DNA from: Hasllibacter sp963833115
GTDB lineage: Bacteria; Pseudomonadota; Alphaproteobacteria; Rhodobacterales; Rhodobacteraceae
Reading direction: 5' to 3'
Length of the DNA: 64,000 nt
Assembly (NCBI GenBank): GCA_963833115.1
Contig: CAWHWS010000002.1
Span: forward strand, 1,612,001-1,676,000
Shown here: positions 8,291-16,269 of the stretch, piece after piece
Numbering within the stretch: the first letter of the stretch is position 1
Layout: every line of letters starts with the position of its first letter
Translations under genes and position numbers: made by a program
The notes under the pieces: model-generated
Databases searched by the model: none
Seen by the model: the letters and a program-made list of their open reading frames with translations, nothing else
Told to the model about the DNA's origin: nothing

Positions 8291-9109
8291 TCACCCGCGC
8301 GATTGCGTGCGCCGCTGCGTGTCGAGCTTCCGGCTGTAGCCGGTCTGGATTATCTCAACCGCGAAGAGGACGAGGACCGCGAAGTAGAAGGTCGTCTTCG
8401 ACATCGGCACGATCGGGTAGCCGAAGACCCGGATGATGTCCTCGTCGAGATGGGTGGCATGCTCGGCGGCGACCCCGGCCTCGCCCAGGAGGACGACGCC
8501 GACGATCAGCAGGATGAAGAGGCCCAGCACCTCGAACATGCGGTTCTTCTTGATGAACTCGGTCACCGCGTCCGCGAGGATCAGCATCGCGGCCCCCGAC
8601 AGGAGGATCGCCGTCGCGAGGACCCAGAACACGTCCGTGATCGCGAGCGCCGAGAGGACCGAATCGAAGCTGAAGATCAGGTTCATGAACACGATCAGCG
8701 CCACGACCTTGGCCGCCGACTTGCCGCCCTTCTGCTGGACGTCCTCGCCGATGTGCTCGACCGTCAGCAGGTGCCCGATCTCCTTCACGGCCGTGTACAT
8801 GATGAACACGCCCCCGAAGACGAAGACCACCGTGGAGAAGTTCACCGCCCCGGTGATGACGCCCTCCCAGGCGAAGCGGAAGAACGGCTCGGACAGCAGC
8901 GAGATCAGCGAGATCATCACGAAGAGGAGGATCACCCGCAGCGCGACAGCGATGATGATGCCCCAGAAGCGGACCGCCTTCTGATGGGCCAGGGGCGCTC
9001 GCTGCGATTCGATGGAGATGTAGAGGAGGTTGTCGAACCCCAGCACGGCCTGGAGGAAGATGAGCATCACCAGGTTGCCGAGGTTTTCGGGGGAGAACAG
9101 TTCGGCCAT
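8291..9109 (-). CDS. TerC-family integral membrane protein
   Basis: The 272-residue protein has seven or so membrane helices with the two TerC signatures. The first is the acidic LQAVLGFDNLLYISI segment near residue 25; the second is the internal-repeat NLIFSFDSVLSALAI in the second half. The conserved Asp in each helix is the expected metal or anion site. TerC proteins belong to the LysE-like transporter group and are linked to tellurite resistance and, in recent work, manganese export; substrate here is inference. The ATG at 9109 has CGGAG upstream and aligns with the family N-terminus (MAELFSPENLGNLVMLIFLQ); longer readings add an unrelated Arg/Pro stretch. It lies 56 bases upstream of the microprotein-xpaC-telA genes on the same strand. 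Confidence 0.92.
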   Translation of the reverse strand: MAELFSPENLGNLVMLIFLQAVLGFDNLLYISIESQRAPLAHQKAVRFWGIIIAVALRVILLFVMISLISLLSEPFFRFAWEGVITGAVNFSTVVFVFGGVFIMYTAVKEIGHLLTVEHIGEDVQQKGGKSAAKVVALIVFMNLIFSFDSVLSALAITDVFWVLATAILLSGAAMLILADAVTEFIKKNRMFEVLGLFILLIVGVVLLGEAGVAAEHATHLDEDIIRVFGYPIVPMSKTTFYFAVLVLFAVEIIQTGYSRKLDTQRRTQSRG

Positions 9110-9221
9110 CTGGGCGCTCCGCTGCGGATTGTCGCGGCACAACACGGCGGGCCGCGTCCGGTTGCAACCCGTGGGCGTCGGGCGGGCGTCGGGCGGGCGT
9201 CGGGCGGGCCTCATGGCGGCC

Positions 9222-10028
9222 TCACGGGCGCCGCCGCGGACCCCGGCTCGTGCGGGGCCTGGCCTTGGCCTGCGGCCCCGGCGGCTCCACGCCCAGGGCC
9301 TCGGCGCCGACCTGGTCGATCAGCACGCGGCGCTTGACCTCCTCGACCTCGCCGGGCTTGAGGGCGCCGAGCCGGAAGGGCCCGAAGCTGATGCGGATCA
9401 GGCGGTTCACCTTGAGGCCCACGGCCTCCATCGCGCGGCGGATCTCCCGGTTGCGCCCCTCGCGCAGGCCGATCGTGACCCAGGCGTTCGCGCCCTGCTG
9501 GCGGTCGAAGACGACCTCCATCGGGGCGAAACGCTCGCCGTCCACGGTCATGCCGGCGCGCAGGGGGGCGAAGGTCTCCGGCGCGGGGGAGCCGTTCACC
9601 CGCGCGCGGTAGCGGCGCAGCCAGCCCGTGCTCGGCAGCTCCAGCCGCCGCTTGAGCGCGCCGTCGTTGGTCAGGAGCAGGAGCCCCTCGGAGTTGATGT
9701 CGAGCCGCCCGACGCTCATCACCCGCGGCATGTCCGCGGGCAGGGCGGCGAAGACGGTGTCCCGGCCCTTCTCGTCCGCCTCGCTCGTCACGAGGCCGAG
9801 GGGCTTGTGATGCAGCCACAGCCGCGGGGGCTCCGGGGCGGAGAGGGGCTTGCCGTCCACCACGATGCGGTCGGCGGCGGTGACGTTGAGGGCGGCGCTG
9901 TCGATCTTCCGACCGTTCACCGCCACGCGCCCCTCGGCGATCATCGTCTCGGCTCCGCGCCGGCTCGCCACGCCCGAGCGGGCGAGGACCTTGGCGATGC
10001 GGTCGCCTGGGGGTGTCGGGTCGGCCAT
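9222..10028 (-). CDS. rluB: 23S rRNA pseudouridine synthase RluB-type
   Basis: This 268-residue enzyme has an N-terminal S4 RNA-binding domain (residues ~9-55, IAKVLARSGVASRRGAETMI) and the RsuA/RluB catalytic domain. GRLDINSEGLLLLTND contains the catalytic Asp, about residue 110, and LREGRNREIRRAMEAVGL is the second family motif. It isomerises a uridine in the central part of 23S rRNA (U2605 in E. coli for RluB). The tail after residue 245 is Arg/Pro-rich. The start at 10028 gives the family N-terminus. It is divergent from tadA with 58 bases between the starts, a common pairing in alphaproteobacteria, so both genes for RNA base modification share one promoter region. Confidence 0.93.
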   Translation of the reverse strand: MADPTPPGDRIAKVLARSGVASRRGAETMIAEGRVAVNGRKIDSAALNVTAADRIVVDGKPLSAPEPPRLWLHHKPLGLVTSEADEKGRDTVFAALPADMPRVMSVGRLDINSEGLLLLTNDGALKRRLELPSTGWLRRYRARVNGSPAPETFAPLRAGMTVDGERFAPMEVVFDRQQGANAWVTIGLREGRNREIRRAMEAVGLKVNRLIRISFGPFRLGALKPGEVEEVKRRVLIDQVGAEALGVEPPGPQAKARPRTSRGPRRRP

Positions 10029-10086
10029 GGGGCGGGATGCCCCGCGGGCGGTGGACTTGTCCAGCGCGGCGCGGCACGGGGGCGTC

Positions 10087-10536
10087 ATGGCGTTCGAGGG
10101 CCACATGGACGGGGCGCTGGCCCAGGCCCGCGCGGCCGCGGCGCGGGGCGAGGTGCCCGTGGGCGCCGTCGTGGTGGCGCCGGGCGGGCGCGTGCTGGCG
10201 GCGGAGGGCAACCGCACGCGGGAGCTCGGCGATCCCACCGCGCATGCCGAGGTCCTCGCCATCCGCGCGGCCTGCGTCGCCGCGGGCTCCGAGCGCCTGC
10301 CGGGCCACGCGCTCTGGGTCACGCTCGAGCCCTGCGCGATGTGCGCCGGCGCCATCGCCGCGGCGCGCATCGCGCGCCTGGTCTACGCCGCTGCGGACCC
10401 CAAGTCCGGCGGAGTCGCCCACGGCGCGCGCGTCTTCGCCCACAGCCAGGCGCACCACGCCCCCGAAGTCGTCGACGGCGTCGGCGCCGCGGAGGCCGAG
10501 CGCCTGCTGCGCGCCTTCTTCGCCGCGCGCCGGTGA
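10087..10536 (+). CDS. tadA: tRNA adenosine(34) deaminase
   Basis: The 149-residue enzyme has the zinc-dependent deaminase motif: HAEV with zinc ligand His53 and proton-shuttle Glu55, and PCAMCAGA with Cys83 and Cys86. VPVGAVVV near residue 24 and NRTRELGDPTAHAE are typical of TadA. It converts A34 to inosine in tRNA-Arg(ACG), letting that tRNA read several Arg codons. The start at 10087 fits the family length. It is divergent from rluB. Confidence 0.95.
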   Translation: MAFEGHMDGALAQARAAAARGEVPVGAVVVAPGGRVLAAEGNRTRELGDPTAHAEVLAIRAACVAAGSERLPGHALWVTLEPCAMCAGAIAAARIARLVYAAADPKSGGVAHGARVFAHSQAHHAPEVVDGVGAAEAERLLRAFFAARR

Positions 10537-10596
10537 TCGCGGCTTGCGGCGCCGCGCGGGCGCGGGCAGCGTCCCGCGCATGATCGGAATGCCCAT

Positions 10597-11232
10597 ATGA
10601 CCGGCGGACCCTTGAGCGCCTTCGCCCGCGAGGCCCTGATCGCGGGCCGCCCGCGGGACGAGATCGACGCCGCGATGGCCGCCGCCGGGTGGCCCGCGCA
10701 TGACCGAGGCCTCGCGCTCGCCGACTGGCACGACATGCCCGGCGGCCCGCCCGTGCCCCGCCCGCGCCCGGGCTTCGACCTCGCGGAGTTCCTGCTCGCG
10801 CTGTTCCGCTACGGGATCCTGTCGATCCTCGCCTGGCAGGGGGTGGAGGTCGCGCACGCTCTGATCGACGTCGGCATGCCGCCCGGCGACGACCCGGAGG
10901 CCGCGGACTGGGCGTTTTCCTCGGCGCTCTACAGCTTCCGCTGGGCGGTCGCGACGACGGTGGTTCTGGCGCCCGTGTTCGCCTGGCTCGTGCTGCGCGA
11001 CGCGCGGTCCCTGCGAGCCGAGCCGATGCTGCGCCGGGCCCCGGCCCGGCGGCTGCCCGCGATCACCGTGATGGCGGCCGCGGCGGCGGTGTTCCTGTCG
11101 GCGCTGGTGGGCATCGTCTACGGGTTCCTCACCGGGGACGCACGGCTGCCCGCGCTCCTGAGGTCGCTCGCCGTCATCGCCGCGGCGGCCACCGTCTTCC
11201 TCCTGACGCGCCGCGACCTGCGCGAGCGGTAG
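10597..11232 (+). CDS. Membrane protein of unknown function (DUF5671-like), four helices
   Basis: This 211-residue protein has a cytosolic N-terminal segment with AFAREALIAGRPRDEIDAAM, resembling the small helical repeat at the start of DUF5671 proteins. Four hydrophobic helices follow: about residues 66-87, 107-133, 148-170 and 184-203. No catalytic motif is visible. The start ATG overlaps the stop of a six-codon frame (10580-10600). The next gene starts one base after its stop, so the two are probably co-transcribed. Confidence 0.7.
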   Translation: MTGGPLSAFAREALIAGRPRDEIDAAMAAAGWPAHDRGLALADWHDMPGGPPVPRPRPGFDLAEFLLALFRYGILSILAWQGVEVAHALIDVGMPPGDDPEAADWAFSSALYSFRWAVATTVVLAPVFAWLVLRDARSLRAEPMLRRAPARRLPAITVMAAAAAVFLSALVGIVYGFLTGDARLPALLRSLAVIAAAATVFLLTRRDLRER

Positions 11233-11233
11233 C

Positions 11234-11902
11234 GTGGACTGGACCGCCGCGGTCGATGGCTACTGCGAGCGGACCGACCCGTCCTTCTGGTCCGAGCCGG
11301 TCAACGCGGCCACGAACCTCGCCTTCCTGATCGCCGCCGCGGTCATGTGGCGGCGCACGGCCGGCACGCGGACCGGGCGCCAGGCCGTCCTGATCGCGCT
11401 GCTCTTCGCCATCGGCGTCGGCTCGGCCCTGTTCCACACCTTCGCGACGGGCTGGGCGCTCCTCGCGGACGTGATCCCGATCGGGCTCTTCATCCTGGCC
11501 TATCTCTACGCGGCGCATCGCGACTTCTGGCGGATGCGGCCCCGGCCGGCGGCCCTCGCCACGGCCACCTTCGTCCCCTACGCGGCCGCCTCCGGCTCCG
11601 CCTTCGCGGCGCTCCCCCTCTTCGAGGTGAGCGCCGGCTACTGGCCGGTGGCGCTGCTGATCGCGATCTACGGAGCGCTCCTCCTGCGGCGGGCCCCGGC
11701 GACGGGCCGGGGGCTCCTGCTCGGGGCGGCGCTCCTGGCGGCCTCCCTCGTCGCGCGCTCGCTCGACGAGGCGCTGTGCGCCGCGGTCCCGCTGGGCACG
11801 CACTGGCTCTGGCACCTCTTGAACGGCGCGCTGCTGGGCTGGATGATCGAGGTGCACCGCCGCCACCTGGCCGCGCTTGAAGGCCCGGCGGGCGGGCGGT
11901 AA
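11234..11902 (+). CDS. Ceramidase-family (alkaline ceramidase-like) membrane protein
   Basis: The 222-residue protein has about seven membrane helices. The pattern of the alkaline ceramidase/CREST superfamily is visible: YCERTDPSFWSEPVNAATNL at the N-terminus, SALFHTFATGWALLADVIP with Ser-x3-His and a downstream Asp, and a C-terminal His pair in THWLWHLLNGALL. In eukaryotes these residues bind zinc and hydrolyse the ceramide amide; bacterial members are mostly uncharacterised, so the substrate is inferred as an amide-linked membrane lipid such as a ceramide or ornithine lipid. The start is GTG at 11234, one base after the preceding stop. It probably shares a transcript with the membrane protein upstream. 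Confidence 0.8.
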   Translation: MDWTAAVDGYCERTDPSFWSEPVNAATNLAFLIAAAVMWRRTAGTRTGRQAVLIALLFAIGVGSALFHTFATGWALLADVIPIGLFILAYLYAAHRDFWRMRPRPAALATATFVPYAAASGSAFAALPLFEVSAGYWPVALLIAIYGALLLRRAPATGRGLLLGAALLAASLVARSLDEALCAAVPLGTHWLWHLLNGALLGWMIEVHRRHLAALEGPAGGR

Positions 11903-11931
11903 CGGGAGCCGTCCGCAGCCCCGGAGGCCCC

Positions 11932-12219
11932 ATGTCCATCGACATCCCGACCGCGCGCCGCGTCGCCGCCCTCGCGCGGATCCGCGTGGAGGAGGAGGCC
12001 CTGCCGGCCCTCGCGGAGGACTTCAACCGCATCCTCGGCTTCGTCGAGCAGCTCGGCGAGGTGGACGTGGAGGGCGTGCCCCCGATGACGGGCGTGACCC
12101 CCATGCGCCTGACCCGGCGCGAGGACGCCGTCACGACGGGGGACATGGCCGATCGCGTCCTCGCCAACGCGCCCCTGGCGCGGGAGGGGTTCTTCGCGGT
12201 GCCCAAGGTGGTCGAATGA
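11932..12219 (+). CDS. gatC: Asp-tRNA(Asn)/Glu-tRNA(Gln) amidotransferase subunit C
   Basis: This 95-residue protein matches GatC: ARRVAALARIRVEEEALPALAEDFNRILGFVEQL and the C-terminal TRREDAVTTGDMADRVLANAP with FFAVPKV at the end. GatC wraps around GatA and stabilises the GatCAB complex, which amidates mischarged Glu-tRNA(Gln) or Asp-tRNA(Asn). CCCCGGAGGCCCC before the ATG is a strong ribosome site. It overlaps gatA by ATGA. gatB is not in the window. Confidence 0.96.
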   Translation: MSIDIPTARRVAALARIRVEEEALPALAEDFNRILGFVEQLGEVDVEGVPPMTGVTPMRLTRREDAVTTGDMADRVLANAPLAREGFFAVPKVVE

Positions 12220-13697
12220 CCGGCGCCAACGCCCTGACCATCGCGGAGGCGCGCGAGCGCCTGCGTGCCGGCGACCTGACCGCTGCCGATCTGACGGAGG
12301 CGTGCATCGCCGCGAGCGAGGCGGCCGGCGCCCTCAACGCCGTCGTGCACCCGACCTTTGAGATCGCGCGCTCCCAGGCCGCCGCGGCGGACGACCGGCT
12401 CGGGCAGGGTAGCGCGCCCGACCTCTGCGGCATTCCCCTGGGAATCAAGGATCTCTTCTGCACCCAAGGCGTGCCGTCCCAGGCCGGCAGCCGCATCCTC
12501 GAGGGGTTCCGCCCGGAATACGAGAGCACCGTGACCCGGCGGCTCTGGGACCGAGGCGCGGTCATGGTCGGCAAGCTCAACATGGACGAGTTCGCCATGG
12601 GCTCCTCCAACGAGACGAGCACCTATGGCGACGTCGTCAGCCCCTGGCGGGCCGAAGGCGGCGCGCCCCTGACGGCCGGCGGCTCCTCGGGCGGCTCCGC
12701 GGCGGCCGTCGCGGCAGACCTGGTGCTCGGCGCGACCGGCACGGACACCGGCGGCTCGATCCGCCAGCCCGCGGCCCTCACCGGCATCGTCGGGATGAAG
12801 CCCACCTACGGGCGCTGCTCGCGTTGGGGCATCGTCGCCTTCGCCAGCAGCCTCGACCAGGCCGGCCCGATGACGCGCACCGTGCGCGACGCCGCGATCC
12901 TGGGCCGGGCGATGATGGGGCACGACCCGATGGACTCCACCTCCGCGGACCGGGAGGTGCCCGATTTCGAGGCGATGATCGACGCCGGCGTCGCGGGCCG
13001 CGTCATCGGCATCCCGCGCGAGTACCGGATGGACGGGATGCCGGACGCGATCGAGGCGCTGTGGGCCCGCGGCGCCGAGATGCTGCGCGACGCCGGCGCG
13101 CAGACGCGGGACATCTCGCTGCCGCACACGAAATACGCCTTGCCGGCCTATTACGTCATCGCCCCGGCCGAGGCGTCCTCCAACCTCGCGCGCTACGACG
13201 GGGTGCGCTACGGCCGCCGGGCGGACATCGCGCCCGGCGAGGGCATCACCGAGATGTACGAGCGCACCCGCGCCGAGGGGTTCGGCCCGGAGGTCCGACG
13301 CCGCGTCATGATCGGCACCTACGTCCTCTCCGCCGGCTTCTACGATGCGTATTACGACCGTGCCCGCCGGGTCCGCACCCTGATCCGCCAGGATTTCGAG
13401 GCGGCGTTCGCCGCCGGCGTCGACGCGATCCTGACCCCGGCGACCCCGTCCGCGGCCTTCCCGCTGGGAAGCGCGTCCGACGACCCGGTGCAGATGTACC
13501 TCAACGACGTCTTCACGGTGACCGTGAACCTCGCCGGCCTGCCCGGCATCTCGGTCCCCGCGGGCACCGACGCCGCCGGCCTGCCGCTCGGCCTCCAGCT
13601 CATCGGGCGGCCCTGGGCGGAAGGCGAGATGCTCGCTGCCGCACAGGTGATCGAGGATCGGGCCGGTTTCGTCGCCAAGCCCGCGCGCTGGTGGTAG
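12216..13697 (+). CDS. gatA: Asp-tRNA(Asn)/Glu-tRNA(Gln) amidotransferase subunit A
   Basis: The 493-residue protein has the amidase-signature Ser-cisSer-Lys triad: Lys78 in GIKDLF, Ser157 in the GGSSGGS loop, and Ser181 in GTDTGGSIRQPA. The spacing matches characterised GatA. It hydrolyses glutamine and supplies ammonia to GatB for transamidation of mischarged tRNA. The ATG at 12216 overlaps the gatC stop, giving translational coupling. The presence of gatCA implies indirect charging of Gln- and/or Asn-tRNA, as is usual in alphaproteobacteria. Confidence 0.97.
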   Translation: MTGANALTIAEARERLRAGDLTAADLTEACIAASEAAGALNAVVHPTFEIARSQAAAADDRLGQGSAPDLCGIPLGIKDLFCTQGVPSQAGSRILEGFRPEYESTVTRRLWDRGAVMVGKLNMDEFAMGSSNETSTYGDVVSPWRAEGGAPLTAGGSSGGSAAAVAADLVLGATGTDTGGSIRQPAALTGIVGMKPTYGRCSRWGIVAFASSLDQAGPMTRTVRDAAILGRAMMGHDPMDSTSADREVPDFEAMIDAGVAGRVIGIPREYRMDGMPDAIEALWARGAEMLRDAGAQTRDISLPHTKYALPAYYVIAPAEASSNLARYDGVRYGRRADIAPGEGITEMYERTRAEGFGPEVRRRVMIGTYVLSAGFYDAYYDRARRVRTLIRQDFEAAFAAGVDAILTPATPSAAFPLGSASDDPVQMYLNDVFTVTVNLAGLPGISVPAGTDAAGLPLGLQLIGRPWAEGEMLAAAQVIEDRAGFVAKPARWW

Positions 13698-13729
13698 ACC
13701 CGCCGGACGCTTCAGCCGGAGGCCTTCCG

Positions 13730-14575
13730 ATGCGACCATTTTCCGCCACGCTCGCACCCGCCTTGGTCGCGGGGCTCCTCGCGGCCTGCGCCGGGCCGAG
13801 CCCGACGCCGGGGGCGTTCGGCGGCGCCGGCGGCGAGAGCGTGTTCACCGGCTCGGGCGTGGGGCTCGACACCGCCGCCGCCCGCGCGAGGCGCGATGCC
13901 GAGCTCATCGGTCAGGCCGCGCCCCGCGACGTCTTCGCCCCCGGCGCGATCCGCTCGCAGGCGCTGCCCCCCGGCGGCACGCCGCCGCCCGCGACGGGGG
14001 CGCAGCCGCTTCCGGGCGGCGGGCTCGACCCCGGCGTGGTCGCGGCCGTCGAGGGCGCGGTGAACCCGGGCCAGGATCCGTTCGGCGGACAGGTGCGGGG
14101 CGGCGCGTCCGCCTTCCCGCCGGCGGCGGCGCAGGGGCCGTTCGGCGCGCCCGCGGCCTCGGCCGCGCCCGCGCCCGCCAACACGCCCGGCATCTCCGAC
14201 GAGCAGGACTTCTCCGCCGTCTCCGAGCGGCAGACCATCGAGTCCGACGCCGCCCGCATCGCGCGCAACCGCGCGGAGTACGTGCAGATCCAGCCCCAGG
14301 CCCTGCCGGAGCGGCCGGCGGCCTCCGGCCCGAACGTCGCCGCCTACGCCGTCTCCACGACCAACGCGTTGGGTGAGGCGGTGCACCGGCGCGGCGGCAT
14401 CTTCGCCAGCTCGCGCTTCGAGCGGGCCTGCGCCGAGTACCGCTCGCCGGACGCGGCGCAGGCCGCCTTCCTCGAACGGGGCGGGCCGGAGCGCGACCGG
14501 CTCGGCCTCGACCCGGACGGCGACGGCTTCGCCTGCGGCTGGGACCCCGCGCCGTTCCGCCGCGCGGGGGGGTGA
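13730..14575 (+). CDS. Lipoprotein with C-terminal excalibur-type calcium-binding motif
   Basis: This 281-residue protein has a signal with lipobox-like LLAAC at residues ~15-19, then a long low-complexity Pro/Gly/Ala region of about 190 residues. The C-terminal part contains SRFERACAEYRSPDAAQAAFLERGG and DRLGLDPDGDGFACGWDPAPFR. The DPDGDGxACGWDP stretch is the excalibur motif (two Cys and a DxDxDG calcium loop), and the first Cys lies in RACAEYRS. The family is extracellular or periplasmic with no established activity. Its stop overlaps the GTG start of the amidase (GTGA), suggesting that both act on or near the cell wall. Confidence 0.75.
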   Translation: MRPFSATLAPALVAGLLAACAGPSPTPGAFGGAGGESVFTGSGVGLDTAAARARRDAELIGQAAPRDVFAPGAIRSQALPPGGTPPPATGAQPLPGGGLDPGVVAAVEGAVNPGQDPFGGQVRGGASAFPPAAAQGPFGAPAASAAPAPANTPGISDEQDFSAVSERQTIESDAARIARNRAEYVQIQPQALPERPAASGPNVAAYAVSTTNALGEAVHRRGGIFASSRFERACAEYRSPDAAQAAFLERGGPERDRLGLDPDGDGFACGWDPAPFRRAGG

Positions 14576-15243
14576 CGCCCGCGCGGCTAGGGGCGGCCTC
14601 GCCCAATCATGGGCCGCGTCGCGGCGGCGCGCCGGTGGACATGGTCGTCCTGCACTACACCGCGATGGCGGACGCCCCCGCCGCCCTCGCCCGGCTCTGC
14701 GATCCGGCGTTCGAGGTCTCGGCCCATTGGCTCGTCGACCGGGACGGCGGCGCCATGCCCCTCGTGCCGGAGGACCGCCGCGCCTGGCATGCGGGCGCCG
14801 GACGCTGGGGCGAGGCCCTCGACGTGAACTCCCGGTCCGTCGGGATCGAGCTCGACAATGACGGCGCCGCGCCGTTCCCGGAGGCGCAGATCGACGCGCT
14901 GGAGGGGCTTCTCAGAGGCGTCATGGCGCGGCACCCGGCGATCCGGCCCGAGCGGGTGCTCGGCCATTCCGATGTCGCTCCCTCTCGAAAGGTCGACCCC
15001 GGCCCACTCTTCCCCTGGGGGCGCCTCGCGGCGCGCGGGCTCGCGATCTGGCCGCGGGCCGAGGGCCCCGCCGCGCCGCTGGAGGACAGCCTCTCGCGCA
15101 TCGGCTACGATCCCGCCGCGCCGGCCGGCGACCGGCTGCGGGCCTTCCGCCTCCGATTCCGGCCCGGCGCGGAGGGCGAGGCGGACGCCGTCGACGCGTC
15201 CCTCGCGGCCACGATCGCCGCGCGCTGGCCCTGCGCCGCTTGA
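14572..15243 (+). CDS. N-acetylmuramoyl-L-alanine amidase (Amidase_2, AmiD-like)
   Basis: The 223-residue enzyme fits the AmiD/AmpD zinc amidases: VVLHYTAM near residue 25 (first His ligand), VSAHWLVDRDG, AWHAGAGRW, NSRSVGIELDN (conserved Glu), and VLGHSDVAPSRKVDPGPLFPW near residue 133 with the second His and the Asp ligand. It cleaves the bond between MurNAc and the stem peptide in peptidoglycan or its fragments. No signal peptide is seen, so it may be cytosolic and AmpD-like in recycling. The start is GTG at 14572, overlapping the lipoprotein stop. A C-terminal segment of about 45 residues resembles the PGRP-associated helical extension. Confidence 0.88.
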   Translation: MTPARLGAASPNHGPRRGGAPVDMVVLHYTAMADAPAALARLCDPAFEVSAHWLVDRDGGAMPLVPEDRRAWHAGAGRWGEALDVNSRSVGIELDNDGAAPFPEAQIDALEGLLRGVMARHPAIRPERVLGHSDVAPSRKVDPGPLFPWGRLAARGLAIWPRAEGPAAPLEDSLSRIGYDPAAPAGDRLRAFRLRFRPGAEGEADAVDASLAATIAARWPCAA

Positions 15244-15274
15244 CCGGCCCGGCCGGGGCGCCTAGCGGCGGCCT

Positions 15275-15638
15275 CGCGCGGATGGCTGGATGACCGCGGC
15301 CCGCATGGGTCGAGGAAAGTCCGGACTCCATGGAAAGGACGGTGCCGGGTAACGCCCGGCCGGCGAGAGCCGAGGGAAAGCGCCACAGAGAAGAGACCGC
15401 CCGCATCCGTGCGGGCAAGGGTGAAACGGTGGGGTAAGGGCCCACCGCGGACCGGGCGACCGGGACGGCATGGCAAGCCCCACCGGGAGCAACGCCGAAT
15501 AGGGACTCCGCATCGGCTCTTCCGGCCGGGGGTCCGGGTTGGCGGCTCGACCGCCCCGGCGACGGGTGCGGCAGATGAATGGTCATCCAGGGCGCTTCGG
15601 CGCCCGGACAGAATCCGGCTTACAGGCCGTCCGCGCAC
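15275..15638 (+). ncRNA. rnpB: RNase P RNA (class A)
   Basis: The catalytic RNA of ribonuclease P, which matures tRNA 5' ends. The universal core is visible: GAGGAAAGTCCGGACTCCA near 15309-15330 (CR I, 5' side of P4), GCAACGCCGAATAGG in the middle, and AGAATCCGGCTTA near 15609-15622 (CR V, 3' side of P4). The P1 helix can be drawn between 15277-15286 and 15626-15635. The ends given are those implied by P1 and are accurate to several bases. It starts about 32 bases after the amidase gene. No strong U-tract hairpin is seen at the 3' end. Confidence 0.95.
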
Positions 15639-15719
15639 CTTTCTTCATCGCTTTAAGACTTCGTTAGGAACGTCATGGCGTAAGTCGTTGCACCGAGGTG
15701 ACAGCGGGAGGCGCTTCAT

Positions 15720-16115
15720 ATGACCGAGACGATACGCCCCGTCGTCGAGCCGGGCGTGGCGCCCACCGCCCTGCCGCAGTTCTCCCTCGCCTTCCTGCGC
15801 CGCAGCGCCGACATCGTGCATCTCCTGACGCCGGGGGGGCGGGTGACCTTCACCAACGCTCCGCCCCGGCCCGGACGGCGCGGTCCCCGGCCCGGCCCTC
15901 ACATGGGGGTCGAAATCTGGGAATACTGGCCGGACGAGAGCGAGAGCGAGGTGCGCGATGCCGTCGCCCGCGCCGCGCGGGGCCAGTGCGTGCGCTTTCG
16001 GGCCGATCTGCCCGACGCCGCGGAGGTGATCCGCGAGCACGACGTCCTGATGACCCCGATCGAGGGACCCGAGGATGCGCCGACCGGCCTGATGGCGGTC
16101 TGCCGCGCGCTCTGA
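15720..16115 (+). CDS. Small stand-alone PAS-like domain protein
   Basis: This 131-residue protein is almost entirely one PAS-like fold: FLRRSADIVHLLTPGGRVTFTN at the start, EIWEYWPDESESEVRDAVARA for the helical part, QCVRFRADL, and VLMTPIEGPEDAPTGLMAVCRAL as closing strands. There is no output domain and no obvious cofactor residue. Such proteins can be sensory subunits or connectors that act through a partner. The start ATG lies 82 bases after rnpB, and a degenerate CtrA-like element (TTAA-N7-TTAG) at 15653 lies upstream. Partner and ligand are unknown. Confidence 0.65.
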   Translation: MTETIRPVVEPGVAPTALPQFSLAFLRRSADIVHLLTPGGRVTFTNAPPRPGRRGPRPGPHMGVEIWEYWPDESESEVRDAVARAARGQCVRFRADLPDAAEVIREHDVLMTPIEGPEDAPTGLMAVCRAL

Positions 16116-16209
16116 CCCGGCGAAGCCCGTCCGACTGGCCGGGCTCGGCCGACGGGCCTCGGGGTTGACCGCACGGCCGCGGCGCGTAGAACGCGCGCAC
16201 GCGGCCCAT

Positions 16210-16231
16210 GCCCGCGGCTTCGGCCGCGGGC
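16210..16231 (+). promoter_or_regulatory. UUCG-capped hairpin upstream of rpmG
   Basis: A 9-base-pair perfect stem (GCCCGCGGC / GCCGCGGGC) is closed by a TTCG loop, which in RNA gives an exceptionally stable C(UUCG)G tetraloop. It ends 38 bases before the rpmG start and follows the PAS gene by about 95 bases. No T-run follows, so it may be a leader structure of rpmG or a rho-independent-like end of the PAS transcript. Confidence 0.45.
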
Positions 16232-16269
16232 GCACCGCACCTCACCCCTGCCGCAGGAGCCCCTGAGCC

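Noticed and set aside
15657..15690. An EcfG-type promoter (GGAAC ... CGTT) upstream of the PAS gene
   Set aside because: The spacing between the elements is only 14 bases, outside the 16-17 expected.
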